Positions 8,444 to 17,895 of a stretch of 64,000 nucleotides of DNA are shown one piece after another. Below the pieces are notes generated by a model. The model was not told the origin of the DNA. It saw only the letters and a program-made list of their open reading frames with translations, and did no database searches. The position numbers were made by a program, and so were the translations under genes. How positions within the stretch are numbered: position 1 is the first letter of the stretch; every line of letters starts with the position of its first letter. The stretch comes from an uncultured Winogradskyella sp. (GTDB taxonomy: Bacteria > Bacteroidota > Bacteroidia > Flavobacteriales > Flavobacteriaceae), in assembly GCF_947496485.1 (NCBI RefSeq), contig NZ_CANMCZ010000001.1:1545596-1609595 (forward strand). Direction: 5' to 3'.

Positions 8444-9523
8444 TTATTGCTCATAAATGCCAATAACCAATTCTCCTTTGTCATTCATAGTAGCTCTATA
8501 CATACCAGCTGTATTAAATTCAGCAACCATATTACCATTTTTATCTACAGCAACAATACCACCATCGCCTCCTAGATCTTTCACTTTGTTTAATACTAGT
8601 TTAGAGGCTTCTTTTAAACTTAAGCCTTTATAATCCATAAGTGCAGAAATATCGTGCGCGACCTGAGCTCTAATAAAATATTCTCCCCAGCCTGTGCTCG
8701 ACACAGCACACGTGGCATTATTAGCATAAGTGCCAGAACCAATAATTGGAGCATCACCAACTCTACCATAACGTTTATTAGTCATGCCTCCAGTCGATGT
8801 ACCTGCGGCCAAGTTGCCATTTTTGTCTAGCGCAGCACAGCCAACCGTTCCGAACTTCGCATTTTTAATATCTGCATCATAAAAATCTAAATAGGCAGAT
8901 TCAGTATCAACTTTGCCCACTTTTTTTGCTTCTCGTTCCTTAACACGTTTTAGAGACTCTAAACGCCTGTCTGTATGAAAATAAGACGGTTCAACTAATG
9001 TTAAACCTTGTTCTTCTGCAAATAGCTCAGCTCCTTTGCCAGAAAGCATTACGTGTTTAGAATTATCCATAACAACTCTTGCTAAATCAATTGGATTTCT
9101 AACTGTTGTTGTGCCAGCTGAAGCTCCTGCATTTAAAGTTTTACCATCCATAATTGAGGCATCCAATTCGTTAGTTTCTGCATTAGTAAAAACAGCGCCT
9201 TTACCAGCATTAAAGAGTGGTGAATCTTCCATAACATTAATGGTTTTAGTCACTGCATCTAAACTCGACCCTCCATTTTTTAAAATCTCATAACCAACTC
9301 TAATCGCTTCTTCTAGTTTGGCTTTGTATGCCGCTTCTTTTTCTGGAGTCATATTCCTTTTTAGAATCGTGCCTGCACCACCATGAATAATGATCGCAAA
9401 TTCTGGCTTTTCAGTTGTTGTTTCTAGTGCATTTTCGGCTTTAGCAGTGTCTCTAGAAGTGTTTTCATTTTTACACGCAAAACATAAAAATAATACAATA
9501 ACAAATGGAATCAATTTTTTCAT
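8444..9523 (-). CDS. isoaspartyl peptidase/L-asparaginase, lipoprotein
   Basis: 359 residues of the N-terminal nucleophile family (IaaA type), which self-cleaves before a Thr and then hydrolyses isoaspartyl dipeptides and asparagine. Visible: HGGAGT near residue 47, FNAGKGAVF near 104, the self-cleavage site GTVGCAA with nucleophile Thr226, and the substrate-binding GTSTGG near 241. The N-terminus MKKLIPFVIVLFLCFACK is a probable lipoprotein signal (Cys17, slightly atypical lipobox), placing the enzyme in the periplasm or on the membrane. It is the last gene before the array and has its own upstream spacer. Confidence 0.9.
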   Translation of the reverse strand: MKKLIPFVIVLFLCFACKNENTSRDTAKAENALETTTEKPEFAIIIHGGAGTILKRNMTPEKEAAYKAKLEEAIRVGYEILKNGGSSLDAVTKTINVMEDSPLFNAGKGAVFTNAETNELDASIMDGKTLNAGASAGTTTVRNPIDLARVVMDNSKHVMLSGKGAELFAEEQGLTLVEPSYFHTDRRLESLKRVKEREAKKVGKVDTESAYLDFYDADIKNAKFGTVGCAALDKNGNLAAGTSTGGMTNKRYGRVGDAPIIGSGTYANNATCAVSSTGWGEYFIRAQVAHDISALMDYKGLSLKEASKLVLNKVKDLGGDGGIVAVDKNGNMVAEFNTAGMYRATMNDKGELVIGIYEQ

Positions 9524-9644
9524 GATGAGTTAGATTTTATAAGTGCTTTAAAGTTACATTTTTAGGACTATTGCTTCAAAAGAAATTGACATTTTATTAG
9601 TAACTTCGCGTGATAATTTAATAATTCATAAAAAACAAGCATAT

Positions 9645-11198
9645 ATGGAAGCAGTTGCTACCGATTTCGGAATAAAAGAAGCTTTAAACCAGTTAGGTGT
9701 TAAAGAATTAAATGAAGGTTCTTCAACAGGTTCAAATAATTTTTCTAACGGTGAAATCATCGAAAGTTATTCGCCTGTAGATGGTCAATTAATTGGTAAA
9801 GTAAAATCAACGACAAGAGCAGATTACGATAAGGTAATGGATGCTGCTACAAAAGCATTTTTATCTTGGCGAGATGTACCAGCTCCTGTTCGTGGTGAAG
9901 TTGTTCGTCAGTTTGGTAACAAACTAAGAGATTTAAAAGAGCCTCTAGGAAAGTTGGTGTCTTACGAGATGGGTAAATCCTTACAAGAGGGTTATGGTGA
10001 AGTGCAAGAGATGATTGATATCTGTGATTTTGCGGTTGGTTTATCCAGACAATTAAATGGTCAGGTAATTCCATCGGAACGTCCAGGACATGTTATGAGA
10101 GAGCAATGGCATCCAATTGGTGTTGTTGGTATTATTTCGGCTTTTAATTTCCCGGTTGCAGTTTGGGCTTGGAATACGGCTTTAGCTTGGATATGTGGAG
10201 ATGTTTGTGTTTGGAAAGCGTCAGAAAAAGCACCTTTATGCTCTGTAGCTTGTCAAAATATTATAGCTGATATATTAAAAGAAAACAACTACCCAGAAGG
10301 TATTTCTTGTATCATTAATGGTGATTATAAAGTAGGTGAGTTTATGACAACCGACTCAAGAATCCCTTTAGTTTCAGCTACTGGTTCTACACGTATGGGT
10401 AGAATTGTTGGTGCGACTGTTGCCGAACGTTTTGGAAAGTCATTATTAGAATTAGGTGGTAACAATGCCATTATTATTACTCCATCTGCGGATTTAAAAG
10501 TGGTAGTTCCGGGTGCTGTTTTTGGTGCTGTTGGTACTTGTGGTCAACGTTGTACATCTACACGTCGTTTAATTATTCATGAATCTGTTTATGATAAAGT
10601 AAGAGATGCAATTGTTGGTGCTTATGGGCAATTAACTATTGGTAATCCTTTAGACGAAAAAAATCATATAGGCCCTTTAATAGATAAAGACGCTGTGAAT
10701 ACATATTTAACTGCAATTGAAAAAGCGAAAACTGAAGGTGGAAACGTATTGGTTGAAGGTGGAGTTTTAGAAGGTGAAGGTTATGAATCTGGATGCTATG
10801 TAAAACCAGCAATTATTGAAGCCGAAAATCATTTTGAGATTGTACAGCACGAAACTTTTGCTCCAATTTTATATTTAATGAAATATTCTGGTGACGTTGA
10901 AAATGCTATTGCTAAACAAAATGGTGTTGCTCAAGGATTATCTTCAGCAATTATGACCAATGAAATGAAGGAAGCTGAAAAATTCTTGTCTTATGCTGGT
11001 TCTGATTGTGGAATTGCCAATGTAAACATCGGAACATCTGGTGCTGAGATAGGTGGAGCCTTTGGTGGTGAGAAAGAAACTGGTGGTGGACGTGAGTCTG
11101 GTTCTGATGCTTGGAAGGTATACATGAGAAGACAAACCAACACGGTTAACTATTCTGACGAATTGCCATTAGCGCAAGGGATTAAGTTCGATTTGTAA
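9645..11198 (+). CDS. ALDH7-type aldehyde dehydrogenase (aminoadipate-semialdehyde type)
   Basis: 517 residues of the NAD-dependent aldehyde dehydrogenase superfamily, closest in pattern to antiquitin/ALDH7, which oxidises alpha-aminoadipic semialdehyde (piperideine-6-carboxylate) in lysine catabolism. Visible: coenzyme region ISAFNFPVAVWAWN (~164), catalytic-base motif LELGGNN with Glu269, catalytic Cys303 in GQRCTSTRR, and the C-terminal ETGGGRESGSDAWK typical of this subfamily. Length matches the family. It is a single gene with a terminator behind it; the substrate is inferred from subfamily only. Confidence 0.88.
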   Translation: MEAVATDFGIKEALNQLGVKELNEGSSTGSNNFSNGEIIESYSPVDGQLIGKVKSTTRADYDKVMDAATKAFLSWRDVPAPVRGEVVRQFGNKLRDLKEPLGKLVSYEMGKSLQEGYGEVQEMIDICDFAVGLSRQLNGQVIPSERPGHVMREQWHPIGVVGIISAFNFPVAVWAWNTALAWICGDVCVWKASEKAPLCSVACQNIIADILKENNYPEGISCIINGDYKVGEFMTTDSRIPLVSATGSTRMGRIVGATVAERFGKSLLELGGNNAIIITPSADLKVVVPGAVFGAVGTCGQRCTSTRRLIIHESVYDKVRDAIVGAYGQLTIGNPLDEKNHIGPLIDKDAVNTYLTAIEKAKTEGGNVLVEGGVLEGEGYESGCYVKPAIIEAENHFEIVQHETFAPILYLMKYSGDVENAIAKQNGVAQGLSSAIMTNEMKEAEKFLSYAGSDCGIANVNIGTSGAEIGGAFGGEKETGGGRESGSDAWKVYMRRQTNTVNYSDELPLAQGIKFDL

Positions 11199-11221
11199 GA
11201 CATTATTTGATGTAAAAATTA

Positions 11222-11257
11222 TAAAAGCCGTTTCGATAGATTCGGCTTTATTTTTTA
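11222..11257 (+). terminator. intrinsic terminator after the aldehyde dehydrogenase
   Basis: AAAGCCG and CGGCTTT form a 7-bp stem with a 12-nt loop, followed by ATTTTTT, 25 bases after the stop codon. Confidence 0.8.
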
Positions 11258-11315
11258 ACATTATTCAACGCAACCTTTTCTTACATTTTGTATCTTCTAG
11301 GTAAGCTTTTCATGC

Positions 11316-12008
11316 ATGAAGATAAAAAAACTACTACTTTTATTTATATTGACTCCACTACTAACTTGTGAAGTTAGACTAGAGAATGACACAAGAATTA
11401 TGGTTACTGGTGTGGTGTTAGATCAAAATAATTCGCCCATACCCGAAGCCAAAATCAGTATTGCAACGAAAAGAGGTTCTGGAATTGGAGGAGGTCAGAG
11501 TCAATACATTTTAGGTGAAGGCTACAGTAAATCTAATGGAAGTTTTTCTGTGATTTCATTTTATGATAAAGATGAAGATTTTGCAATTGAGGTTGATGCT
11601 GGCGAAATATACTCGCGTTACGTCTATAAAAATAATACAGAAGATTATACACCTGTAGATCTTACATTTAGTTTAGGCGAAATCACTTTAAAAAAATTAG
11701 CAAATTTTAATTATAACGTCATCCGTACGAGTGGTGATGGGAATACAATTACATTTAGAATCAGGTATATCGATCCAGTTTGCCTAGAAACTTACGAGGG
11801 TACTATACTTAATGAATTGCAGACTTATTGCTTTCAAGAAGAAGTTATCAATAGAAGTCTTGGTAATAATCTACCCAATTTAGAGAGTAACTTACGTGTG
11901 TTATTCGGTGAAAGTATTGAATTCGCTTATTCCATAAATGACGAGCCAGAAATAACCCAAATTATAACTATAGATGAAGAAAACTATGACTTTTCACTCA
12001 ATTACTAA
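11316..12008 (+). CDS. lipoprotein with carboxypeptidase-regulatory-like domain
   Basis: 230 residues. MKIKKLLLLFILTPLLTC is a lipoprotein signal with Cys18. Residues ~29-110 look like a CarboxypepD_reg beta-sandwich (VTGVVLDQNNSPIPEAKISI and a later SNGSFSV), common in Bacteroidota surface proteins. The remainder is unrecognised. Its end overlaps the start of the next gene by 35 bases in another frame, so the two are probably co-transcribed. Role unknown. Confidence 0.75.
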   Translation: MKIKKLLLLFILTPLLTCEVRLENDTRIMVTGVVLDQNNSPIPEAKISIATKRGSGIGGGQSQYILGEGYSKSNGSFSVISFYDKDEDFAIEVDAGEIYSRYVYKNNTEDYTPVDLTFSLGEITLKKLANFNYNVIRTSGDGNTITFRIRYIDPVCLETYEGTILNELQTYCFQEEVINRSLGNNLPNLESNLRVLFGESIEFAYSINDEPEITQIITIDEENYDFSLNY

Positions 12009-12690
12009 AAATTTATTCGTTTTAGTCATCCTTTTATTTAATGTCATAATTTCAGCTCAAGAAAGTACATCTAATGATTATACTGAGGAGTCAACTAAGG
12101 GTAACTTTTTTAGTTCAGAAGAACGTCAGAATTTTTTTGTAATTATGGTGGGTGGACATAAACCTTTTACTAGTGGAGACAATTTTATGGGAAAAGGTTT
12201 GAAAGGAAAATCTGGTATTGATTTTAGAGTTCAAATGTATGTATATAAACAGTTTTTTATTGGAGTTGCATCTGGCGCAAGTTATTTAGATGTAAAAAAT
12301 CAAGAACTTTTAGGGAATTATAAAAAGACACGTATTTCTGAAAATTACTTTTATTTGGGCTATGAATTTCTTCCAGCAGAAAGTTTAAGATTAGGTGTCA
12401 ATATTTCAATCGATGGTGATTTAAGATATAAAAATACAGGTTTTTCAAGTTCTGATATTGCAGATCAATACGATTCTGCAAAGTTGAATAGGTATGGGTT
12501 TTATCTTAACTATGAACTCGGAAGACATTTTATGCTATATTTAGATTATGGTTATAATATTAGCAAAACTAATATCAACACACCCTCTACAGTTGAAGAT
12601 TTTTTCTCCAAAGGTAAATATAGTACTATTGGTCTTGGACTTGTATTTACCATTGGAAGCAGAGATTTAATTTCTAGATTTCTAGACTAG
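11974..12690 (+). CDS. probable outer-membrane beta-barrel protein
   Basis: 238 residues with a signal peptide (NLFVLVILLFNVIISAQ; cleavage after Ala likely). The mature part alternates aromatic and polar residues with Gly, as in small 8-strand barrels (for example FYLGYEFLP, FYLNYELGRHFMLYLDYGY) and ends YSTIGLGLVFTIGSR. The start could be the ATG at 11974 or the in-frame ATG at 11989. It overlaps the upstream lipoprotein gene, suggesting that the two act together at the outer membrane. Confidence 0.7.
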   Translation: MKKTMTFHSITKNLFVLVILLFNVIISAQESTSNDYTEESTKGNFFSSEERQNFFVIMVGGHKPFTSGDNFMGKGLKGKSGIDFRVQMYVYKQFFIGVASGASYLDVKNQELLGNYKKTRISENYFYLGYEFLPAESLRLGVNISIDGDLRYKNTGFSSSDIADQYDSAKLNRYGFYLNYELGRHFMLYLDYGYNISKTNINTPSTVEDFFSKGKYSTIGLGLVFTIGSRDLISRFLD

Positions 12691-12792
12691 ATTTTGTTCA
12701 TGTGACTTTTTTAAGTATTGTGTTTCAGATTAATGGCGAACTATGTTAATTTTTTAATATATTGATAGTCAATTAACTAAAAACACTAACTA

Positions 12793-13719
12793 ATGAGTAA
12801 AAAAACATCTTACCTTTTAGGTATTTTACTTACTATCATTATTGGCACCTTATTGTATTGTTACCTTTGCGACGATTGCCATTGTAATCCAAACAAAGAG
12901 ATCGAAACAGAAGACACCAATATTGTAGAAGAACCTGAGGTTATTACCGCGACTAGAAATGCATTTACAATTTCTGATGCTGATGGTGACTTCAACATTA
13001 AAATTAATGATAACTTTAATTTTAAAACATCGAATTTTTCAATTTTAGAACCTATTTCTGCAGGTGTAGCATCTAACGTCGGTAAATTGAAAGATTACCT
13101 TTTGGAAAATCCTTTAAAGGATATTGATATTACTGGTTATTATCGTAGTGGTGAAGCCAATAATTCAGCATATCCAAATTTAGGATTAGCTAGAGCAAAT
13201 GCTGTTAAGAATTATTTGATTTCTCAAGGAATCCCTTCAAAACAGGTCGATACGCATGGGGAACTTAATGATGACATCAATCCGGATGATGCCAGTACTT
13301 TATTTGGTCCATTAAAATTTGGAATTGTAACTCTAGAAGAAGGTGCTACAAATGAAGCTCTCGAGGCTGCCTGTGATGCTATTAGAAAGAATCCATTAGT
13401 ATTATATTTTAATACAGGTCAGGCTCAGATTAATTTAACTGCAGAACAACGTCAAAAAATAGCAGATATTTCGCGTTGTGTAGATAAGCTTGGAGTTAAA
13501 GTGCAGGTCGTAGGCCATACAGATAACACAGGTAATGCAGATAGTAACATGAACTTAGGACAGGGTAGAGCGGATTTTGCTAAAAGTTATTTAGTAACAA
13601 ATGGAATTTTAGGAAGTAATGTGGAAGCAACTTCTAAAGGTCAGACGGAGCCTATTGCAGACAATAATACAGAAGAAGGACGTAAAGAAAATAGACGTAC
13701 CGTAATAACAATTAACTAA
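12793..13719 (+). CDS. OmpA-family protein with two OmpA-like domains
   Basis: 308 residues. The N-terminal hydrophobic helix (LLGILLTIIIGTLLY) is followed by a Cys-rich CYLCDDCHC. Residues ~80-165 resemble a degenerate OmpA_C domain (DITGYYRSGEANNS). Residues ~195-308 form a canonical one: LYFNTGQAQINLT, VVGHTDNTGNADSN, LGQGRADFAKSYLV and NRRT at the end. Such domains bind peptidoglycan diaminopimelate. It is followed after 22 bases by the DUF4332-like gene. Confidence 0.85.
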   Translation: MSKKTSYLLGILLTIIIGTLLYCYLCDDCHCNPNKEIETEDTNIVEEPEVITATRNAFTISDADGDFNIKINDNFNFKTSNFSILEPISAGVASNVGKLKDYLLENPLKDIDITGYYRSGEANNSAYPNLGLARANAVKNYLISQGIPSKQVDTHGELNDDINPDDASTLFGPLKFGIVTLEEGATNEALEAACDAIRKNPLVLYFNTGQAQINLTAEQRQKIADISRCVDKLGVKVQVVGHTDNTGNADSNMNLGQGRADFAKSYLVTNGILGSNVEATSKGQTEPIADNNTEEGRKENRRTVITIN

Positions 13720-13741
13720 CAACTTAAAACATTATAAAATT

Positions 13742-14290
13742 ATGAACTGGTGTATATTAATCCCATTACTTGTAGGTCTAATAAGTGCATTATTAGGTTA
13801 CTTACTAGGAAGATTTTTAGGAGGAAGTAATCATGATGATTGCAATGATAAAATTAGAAGACTCGAAAAAGATTTGGAAGCCTGCAGAAAAGCTAAAACA
13901 CAATTAGATACGGATTTAGCTTCGGCAAAATCATCTCTAAGCAACAGTAATGTAGCGTCATCTTTTGCTGCTCCTGCTGCAGTTGCAGCCATAGCCTTTG
14001 ATGCTGATGCAGCCAAGGCAGTCTTTGGAAAGCGCATAAAAGAAAACGATTTAACAATTGTTGAAGGTATTGGACCAAAAATTCAAGAGCTATTTCATAA
14101 CCACGATGTTAAGACATGGAAAGCACTATCAGAATGTAGCGTCGATAAATGTCAAAGTGTTTTAAATAGTGGTGGTGATCGTTACAAAATTCACAAGCCT
14201 GGTACTTGGCCAGAACAAGCAAAAATGGCTTACGAAGGGCGTTGGGAAGACTTGTTAAAGTGGCAAGATGAACTCGATGGCGGAAAGTAA
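13742..14290 (+). CDS. membrane-anchored helix-hairpin-helix (DUF4332-like) protein
   Basis: 182 residues: an N-terminal membrane helix (ILIPLLVGLISALLGYLLGR), a coiled-coil stretch (~residues 36-68), an Ala-rich linker, then a C-terminal domain with LTIVEGIGPKIQELFHNHDV. This is a helix-hairpin-helix-like motif as in DUF4332 and ribosomal-L17-linked domains. Its location directly behind the OmpA gene is a common flavobacterial arrangement. Nucleic-acid binding is possible from the HhH motif but unproven. Confidence 0.75.
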   Translation: MNWCILIPLLVGLISALLGYLLGRFLGGSNHDDCNDKIRRLEKDLEACRKAKTQLDTDLASAKSSLSNSNVASSFAAPAAVAAIAFDADAAKAVFGKRIKENDLTIVEGIGPKIQELFHNHDVKTWKALSECSVDKCQSVLNSGGDRYKIHKPGTWPEQAKMAYEGRWEDLLKWQDELDGGK

Positions 14291-14311
14291 CATGTTTTTG
14301 ATACGAGTAAT

Positions 14312-14348
14312 AAAAAAAACCGTTTCTATGTTAGAAACGGTTTTTTTA
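14312..14348. terminator. bidirectional intrinsic terminator
   Basis: A-tract, AACCGTTTCT, 5-nt loop ATGTT, AGAAACGGTT, T-tract. It separates the convergent OmpA/HhH genes and the small lipoprotein, and works on paper in both directions. Confidence 0.9.
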
Positions 14349-14358
14349 TTTTAGAATA

Positions 14359-14763
14359 TTATTCTTCTAAAGTTAATTTCAAATAACCAGTAGCTGGGTC
14401 AGACAACATCTCCCCAGAACTCCAATATCCTATGAGATAAGTCACATTATCAATAAAAGTTAAATCGGTTTTAACAGTAAAAAAACTTTCTCCATTATTA
14501 TAAGAATAAACACTTGTTATTTCATTATCTATTTGAGTCCAATTACCATCAGCTTCGTTTCCACCAGTGTCAGTGACATGTAAAGTACCATCTGTATTGA
14601 AATTCATTTTAAAGTTTAAAAAACTTAATTCTGTAGAATTTGGGTCTTCGTTATAACCTCCAATGTAATTTCCTAAAAATGTATCTTGTATGTCATTCTC
14701 ATTATCGTCACTACTGCAGGATGATAAACTTAGTAGTAAGGCTATTACTAAGAAAATAATCAT
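14359..14763 (-). CDS. small secreted lipoprotein, unknown function
   Basis: 134 residues from the ATG at 14763. I chose it because the lipoprotein signal MIIFLVIALLLSLSSC (Cys16) begins there and AAAGGA precedes it; an upstream in-frame ATG at 14835 would add 24 unlikely residues. After Cys comes the acidic SSDDNEND, typical of surface-exported Bacteroidota lipoproteins. The body is beta-rich and lipocalin-like (NGTW-type motifs around GNWTQIDNE), but no family is certain. Confidence 0.7.
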   Translation of the reverse strand: MIIFLVIALLLSLSSCSSDDNENDIQDTFLGNYIGGYNEDPNSTELSFLNFKMNFNTDGTLHVTDTGGNEADGNWTQIDNEITSVYSYNNGESFFTVKTDLTFIDNVTYLIGYWSSGEMLSDPATGYLKLTLEE

Positions 14764-15117
14764 TTTTCCTTTCAATTTTTTTGTAAAAGTAGATTTTGAT
14801 GTAATCTGCTGTTGGTTGAATTTTAATGAATCCATAGTTTTAAATTTTAATAGATTGGGATATTAGTAAGGTTGATTTTGTCTATTGAGTTTTTAAATTA
14901 ACCTAGAATTGTAGGTTCTAATTTACAAAAAAATTTGTTTTAACCTAAAATAATGCATTTTATCGTTATTTTCTAAATTTAGAATAATACTCAATTAGAG
15001 TTTATATGTAATTTAAAGAGGACTAATGAAAAATAAAAAATGTATATTAATCCTTGAGTTGTGAGAACAATAATAAAAGAAATTAAACTAAAGCTCACTG
15101 TTTAAGTCTAACTTAAT
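14764..15117. other. 354-base intergenic region between divergent genes
   Basis: No ORF or RNA gene is evident. It is very AT-rich and holds a perfect 14-bp palindrome TTCTAAATTTAGAA (14971-14984) and the inverted repeat AACCTA/TAGGTT (14900-14917). Either could be an operator for the divergent lipoprotein and DUF1800 genes; I found no convincing TAnnTTTG promoter. Confidence 0.5.
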
Positions 15118-16491
15118 ATGAAACGAAAAGAACTTCAACATTTATACTGGCGTGCAGGTTTTGGAAGTAATTCAAAATCGCTTAAAACGTTGCCTAAAAG
15201 CAGGGAACAGGTTGTTGAAAATCTTTTTAAAAGTTCTAAATCTTCAACACCACTACAAATAGATATGTCTTTTATGGATGGCATTAGCAATGAATCCCTA
15301 AAGAATAATCCAAAATTTGCTCAAGAACTAAGGGTTAAAAGCCGAAAAAAAGTAGTAGAGCTAAATTATGCTTGGGTAAATCAACTGGTTCAGCCAAAAG
15401 AGCTTTTAAGGGAAAAAATGACGCTGTTTTGGGCAAATCATTTTGTGTGTAAGGATAACAATGTGGTGTATGCTCAGAAATTCAATAATACTTTGAGAGC
15501 GCATGCACTTGGTGATTTTAGAACTTTCGTGAAAGCTATTTCCAAGGAAGCAGCTATGCTAAAATATCTAAATGGAAAACAAAACAGGAAGGCAAAACCT
15601 AATGAGAACTTTGCACGCGAATTAATGGAATTATTCACCCTTGGTGAAGGTCAGTATTCTGAAACAGATATTAAAGAAAGCGCCAGAGCCTTTACAGGAT
15701 ATAATCATAATTTTAATGGTGATTTTCGATTTAGAAAGAGACAACATGATGAAGGTTTAAAAACCTTTTTAGGTAAAACAGGAAATTTCTCAGGTGATGA
15801 CATTGTAGATATAATACTTGAAGACAGACAGTGTGCATTATATATTTCGAAGAAAATCTATCGTTATTTTGTAAATCCAGAACCAAACAAAAAACATATT
15901 GAAGCCATGGCAGATGTGTTTTTTAAAGATTACAATATTGAAAAATTAATGCGTTACATATTTATGAGTGATTGGTTTTACCAAGAAGAAAATATTGGTG
16001 CAAAGATAAAATCGCCTATAGAGTTTTTAGTAGGAATGGTAAATGTGGTGCCTGTTAAATTTGAGAAAGAGAAAGACTTATTAAAGATTCAGAAACTACT
16101 AGGACAAACTTTATTAGACCCACCTAATGTTGCTGGTTGGAAAATTAATAAAGCTTGGATTGATGCTAATACCATAATGGTACGTTTAAAATTACCTTCG
16201 GTATTACTTAATAATGCTATGATTTCTTTAAAAGAAGAAGGTGATTTTAACGACAATTTTAGAAAGAAGTTTTTTAAGCGAAACAAAGGTAAGCTGCCCT
16301 TTAAGGTTTTACCAGATTGGGATACATTCTCCGAAAATTTCAAATTCGCTAAAACTGAAAATCTTGAAGATTATATTATTCAAGGTCCTGTAAATAAGGG
16401 AACATTAGATTATTTAGAGACACTTAATAAAGGCTCTAAGCGCGATTATTGTGTTCAGCTAATGTCGTTACCAGAATATCAAATGTGCTAA
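15118..16491 (+). CDS. DUF1800 family protein
   Basis: 457 residues. Typical DUF1800 features: HLYWRAGFG at the start, REKMTLFWANHFVC (~110), NENFARELMELFTLGEGQYS (~173) and QTLLDPPNVAGWK (~345). The family is found almost only next to DUF1501 genes, as here, where 2 bases separate the stop from the next ATG. No signal peptide is seen, unlike many relatives. Biochemical role is unknown; the pair may act on an exported substrate. Confidence 0.88.
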   Translation: MKRKELQHLYWRAGFGSNSKSLKTLPKSREQVVENLFKSSKSSTPLQIDMSFMDGISNESLKNNPKFAQELRVKSRKKVVELNYAWVNQLVQPKELLREKMTLFWANHFVCKDNNVVYAQKFNNTLRAHALGDFRTFVKAISKEAAMLKYLNGKQNRKAKPNENFARELMELFTLGEGQYSETDIKESARAFTGYNHNFNGDFRFRKRQHDEGLKTFLGKTGNFSGDDIVDIILEDRQCALYISKKIYRYFVNPEPNKKHIEAMADVFFKDYNIEKLMRYIFMSDWFYQEENIGAKIKSPIEFLVGMVNVVPVKFEKEKDLLKIQKLLGQTLLDPPNVAGWKINKAWIDANTIMVRLKLPSVLLNNAMISLKEEGDFNDNFRKKFFKRNKGKLPFKVLPDWDTFSENFKFAKTENLEDYIIQGPVNKGTLDYLETLNKGSKRDYCVQLMSLPEYQMC

Positions 16492-16493
16492 CT

Positions 16494-17681
16494 ATGGAAA
16501 GACGTAAATTTTTAAAAAATTCTGCATTAGCAAGTGGCTTGTTCTTTGTACCTAGCTTTGTTAAGGCCTTAGAATCTGTCGCTACTGAGCGTTTAGGTTA
16601 TAAACGTTTAGTTATTATTCAATTGGCAGGAGGTAATGATGGACTTAATACCATTATTCCGTATAATAATGATATTTATTATAATTCTAGACCGCGTTTA
16701 GCTATTACAAAAGATATAATTAAGTTGAATGATAATTTGGGCTTTCATCCAAGTTTAGCGCCTTTAAGATCTTTGTTTGATAAAGGCGAGTTATCTGTTA
16801 TAAATAATGTGGGTTATCCTAACCCTGTGCGATCACATTTCAGATCAATGGATATTTGGCAAACTGCCAGTGGCTCAGATGAATATTTGCAAAGCGGTTG
16901 GTTAGGACGTTATTTAGACCGACATGGTAAAAAGCCCTATAATGCTATTGAAATGGATGAGCAATTAAGTTTGGCTATGAAAGGTGAGCATTTTAATGGT
17001 ATTGCAACCAGTGATTATAAAGTTTTATATAGATCAGCAAAAGACCCATACTTTAAGAACGTAATAAATCATTATAATGATGCTCATTTAAGCGAACATA
17101 ATTTGGGTTATTTATATCAGACAATGATCGAAGCTAAGTCTTCCGCCAATTATATTTATGATAACACCAAGGTAAAATTATCGCAGCAAGAATATCCTCA
17201 AAACAAATTTGCAAAGCAACTTAAAAATGTAGCACAATTCATCAATTCAGATTTAGACACTAAAGTGTTTTATACATCTTTAGGTGGATTTGATACACAT
17301 GCTAATCAAAACAATAAGCAATCGAGATTATTGTCTCAGTATGCAGAGAGTGTATCGGCATTTGTAAAAGATTTAAAAAGAGATAAAACCTTTGAAGATA
17401 CGTTGATATTAACTTTTTCGGAGTTTGGAAGACGCTTAAAACAAAATGCAGCTAACGGTACAGATCATGGTGCTGCTAATAATGTTTTTGTAATAGGTAA
17501 AAATCTAAAGAAAGCTGGTTTTTATAATAATCTTGGTAGCTTAAATGATTTGGATGATAATGGGGATTTAAAATATACTATAGATTTTAGGTCTATTTAT
17601 GCCACAATTCTTTCACAATGGATGGATGTTTCTGCTGAAGATATAATTCCTGCTAAACAAAAATTATTAGATTTCATTTAA
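16494..17681 (+). CDS. DUF1501 family protein with Tat-like signal
   Basis: 395 residues from the ATG at 16494; an earlier GUG-like extension into the DUF1800 gene is ignored because MERRKFLKNSALASG is a twin-arginine-like signal at a proper N-terminus. Family marks: IQLAGGNDGLNTIIPYNN (~40), GFHPSLAPLRSLFDKGELSV, GFDTHANQ (~265), LTFSEFGRR (~310) and GTDHGAANNVFVIG. These His/Asp motifs recall the alkaline-phosphatase/sulfatase fold, so a metallo-hydrolase is plausible. It is partnered with DUF1800. Confidence 0.88.
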   Translation: MERRKFLKNSALASGLFFVPSFVKALESVATERLGYKRLVIIQLAGGNDGLNTIIPYNNDIYYNSRPRLAITKDIIKLNDNLGFHPSLAPLRSLFDKGELSVINNVGYPNPVRSHFRSMDIWQTASGSDEYLQSGWLGRYLDRHGKKPYNAIEMDEQLSLAMKGEHFNGIATSDYKVLYRSAKDPYFKNVINHYNDAHLSEHNLGYLYQTMIEAKSSANYIYDNTKVKLSQQEYPQNKFAKQLKNVAQFINSDLDTKVFYTSLGGFDTHANQNNKQSRLLSQYAESVSAFVKDLKRDKTFEDTLILTFSEFGRRLKQNAANGTDHGAANNVFVIGKNLKKAGFYNNLGSLNDLDDNGDLKYTIDFRSIYATILSQWMDVSAEDIIPAKQKLLDFI

Positions 17682-17692
17682 AGAAATAAAAA

Positions 17693-17736
17693 AAACCTTG
17701 TTACAATTCTGCTTTCGCATTAATGAAACAAGGTTT
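17693..17736 (+). terminator. probable terminator after DUF1501
   Basis: AAACCTTGTT and AACAAGGTTT form a 10-bp stem with a 24-nt loop, shortly after the stop. There is an A-run before the stem but no T-run beyond TTT, so it would work better for transcription from the other strand. Confidence 0.55.
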
Positions 17737-17895
17737 AAATAATTGATTAATAGCACTACAAAGATGTGTATAAAATCCTTTGGTCAACAAATTTTATGAT
17801 GAATGGTAAAAAAAAATGTATAATCTGTACCGTTTTGATTACAAATCCGACGATATGCAAAAAATAAGGATAAAAAATCCGTTATTTCCGACGAA

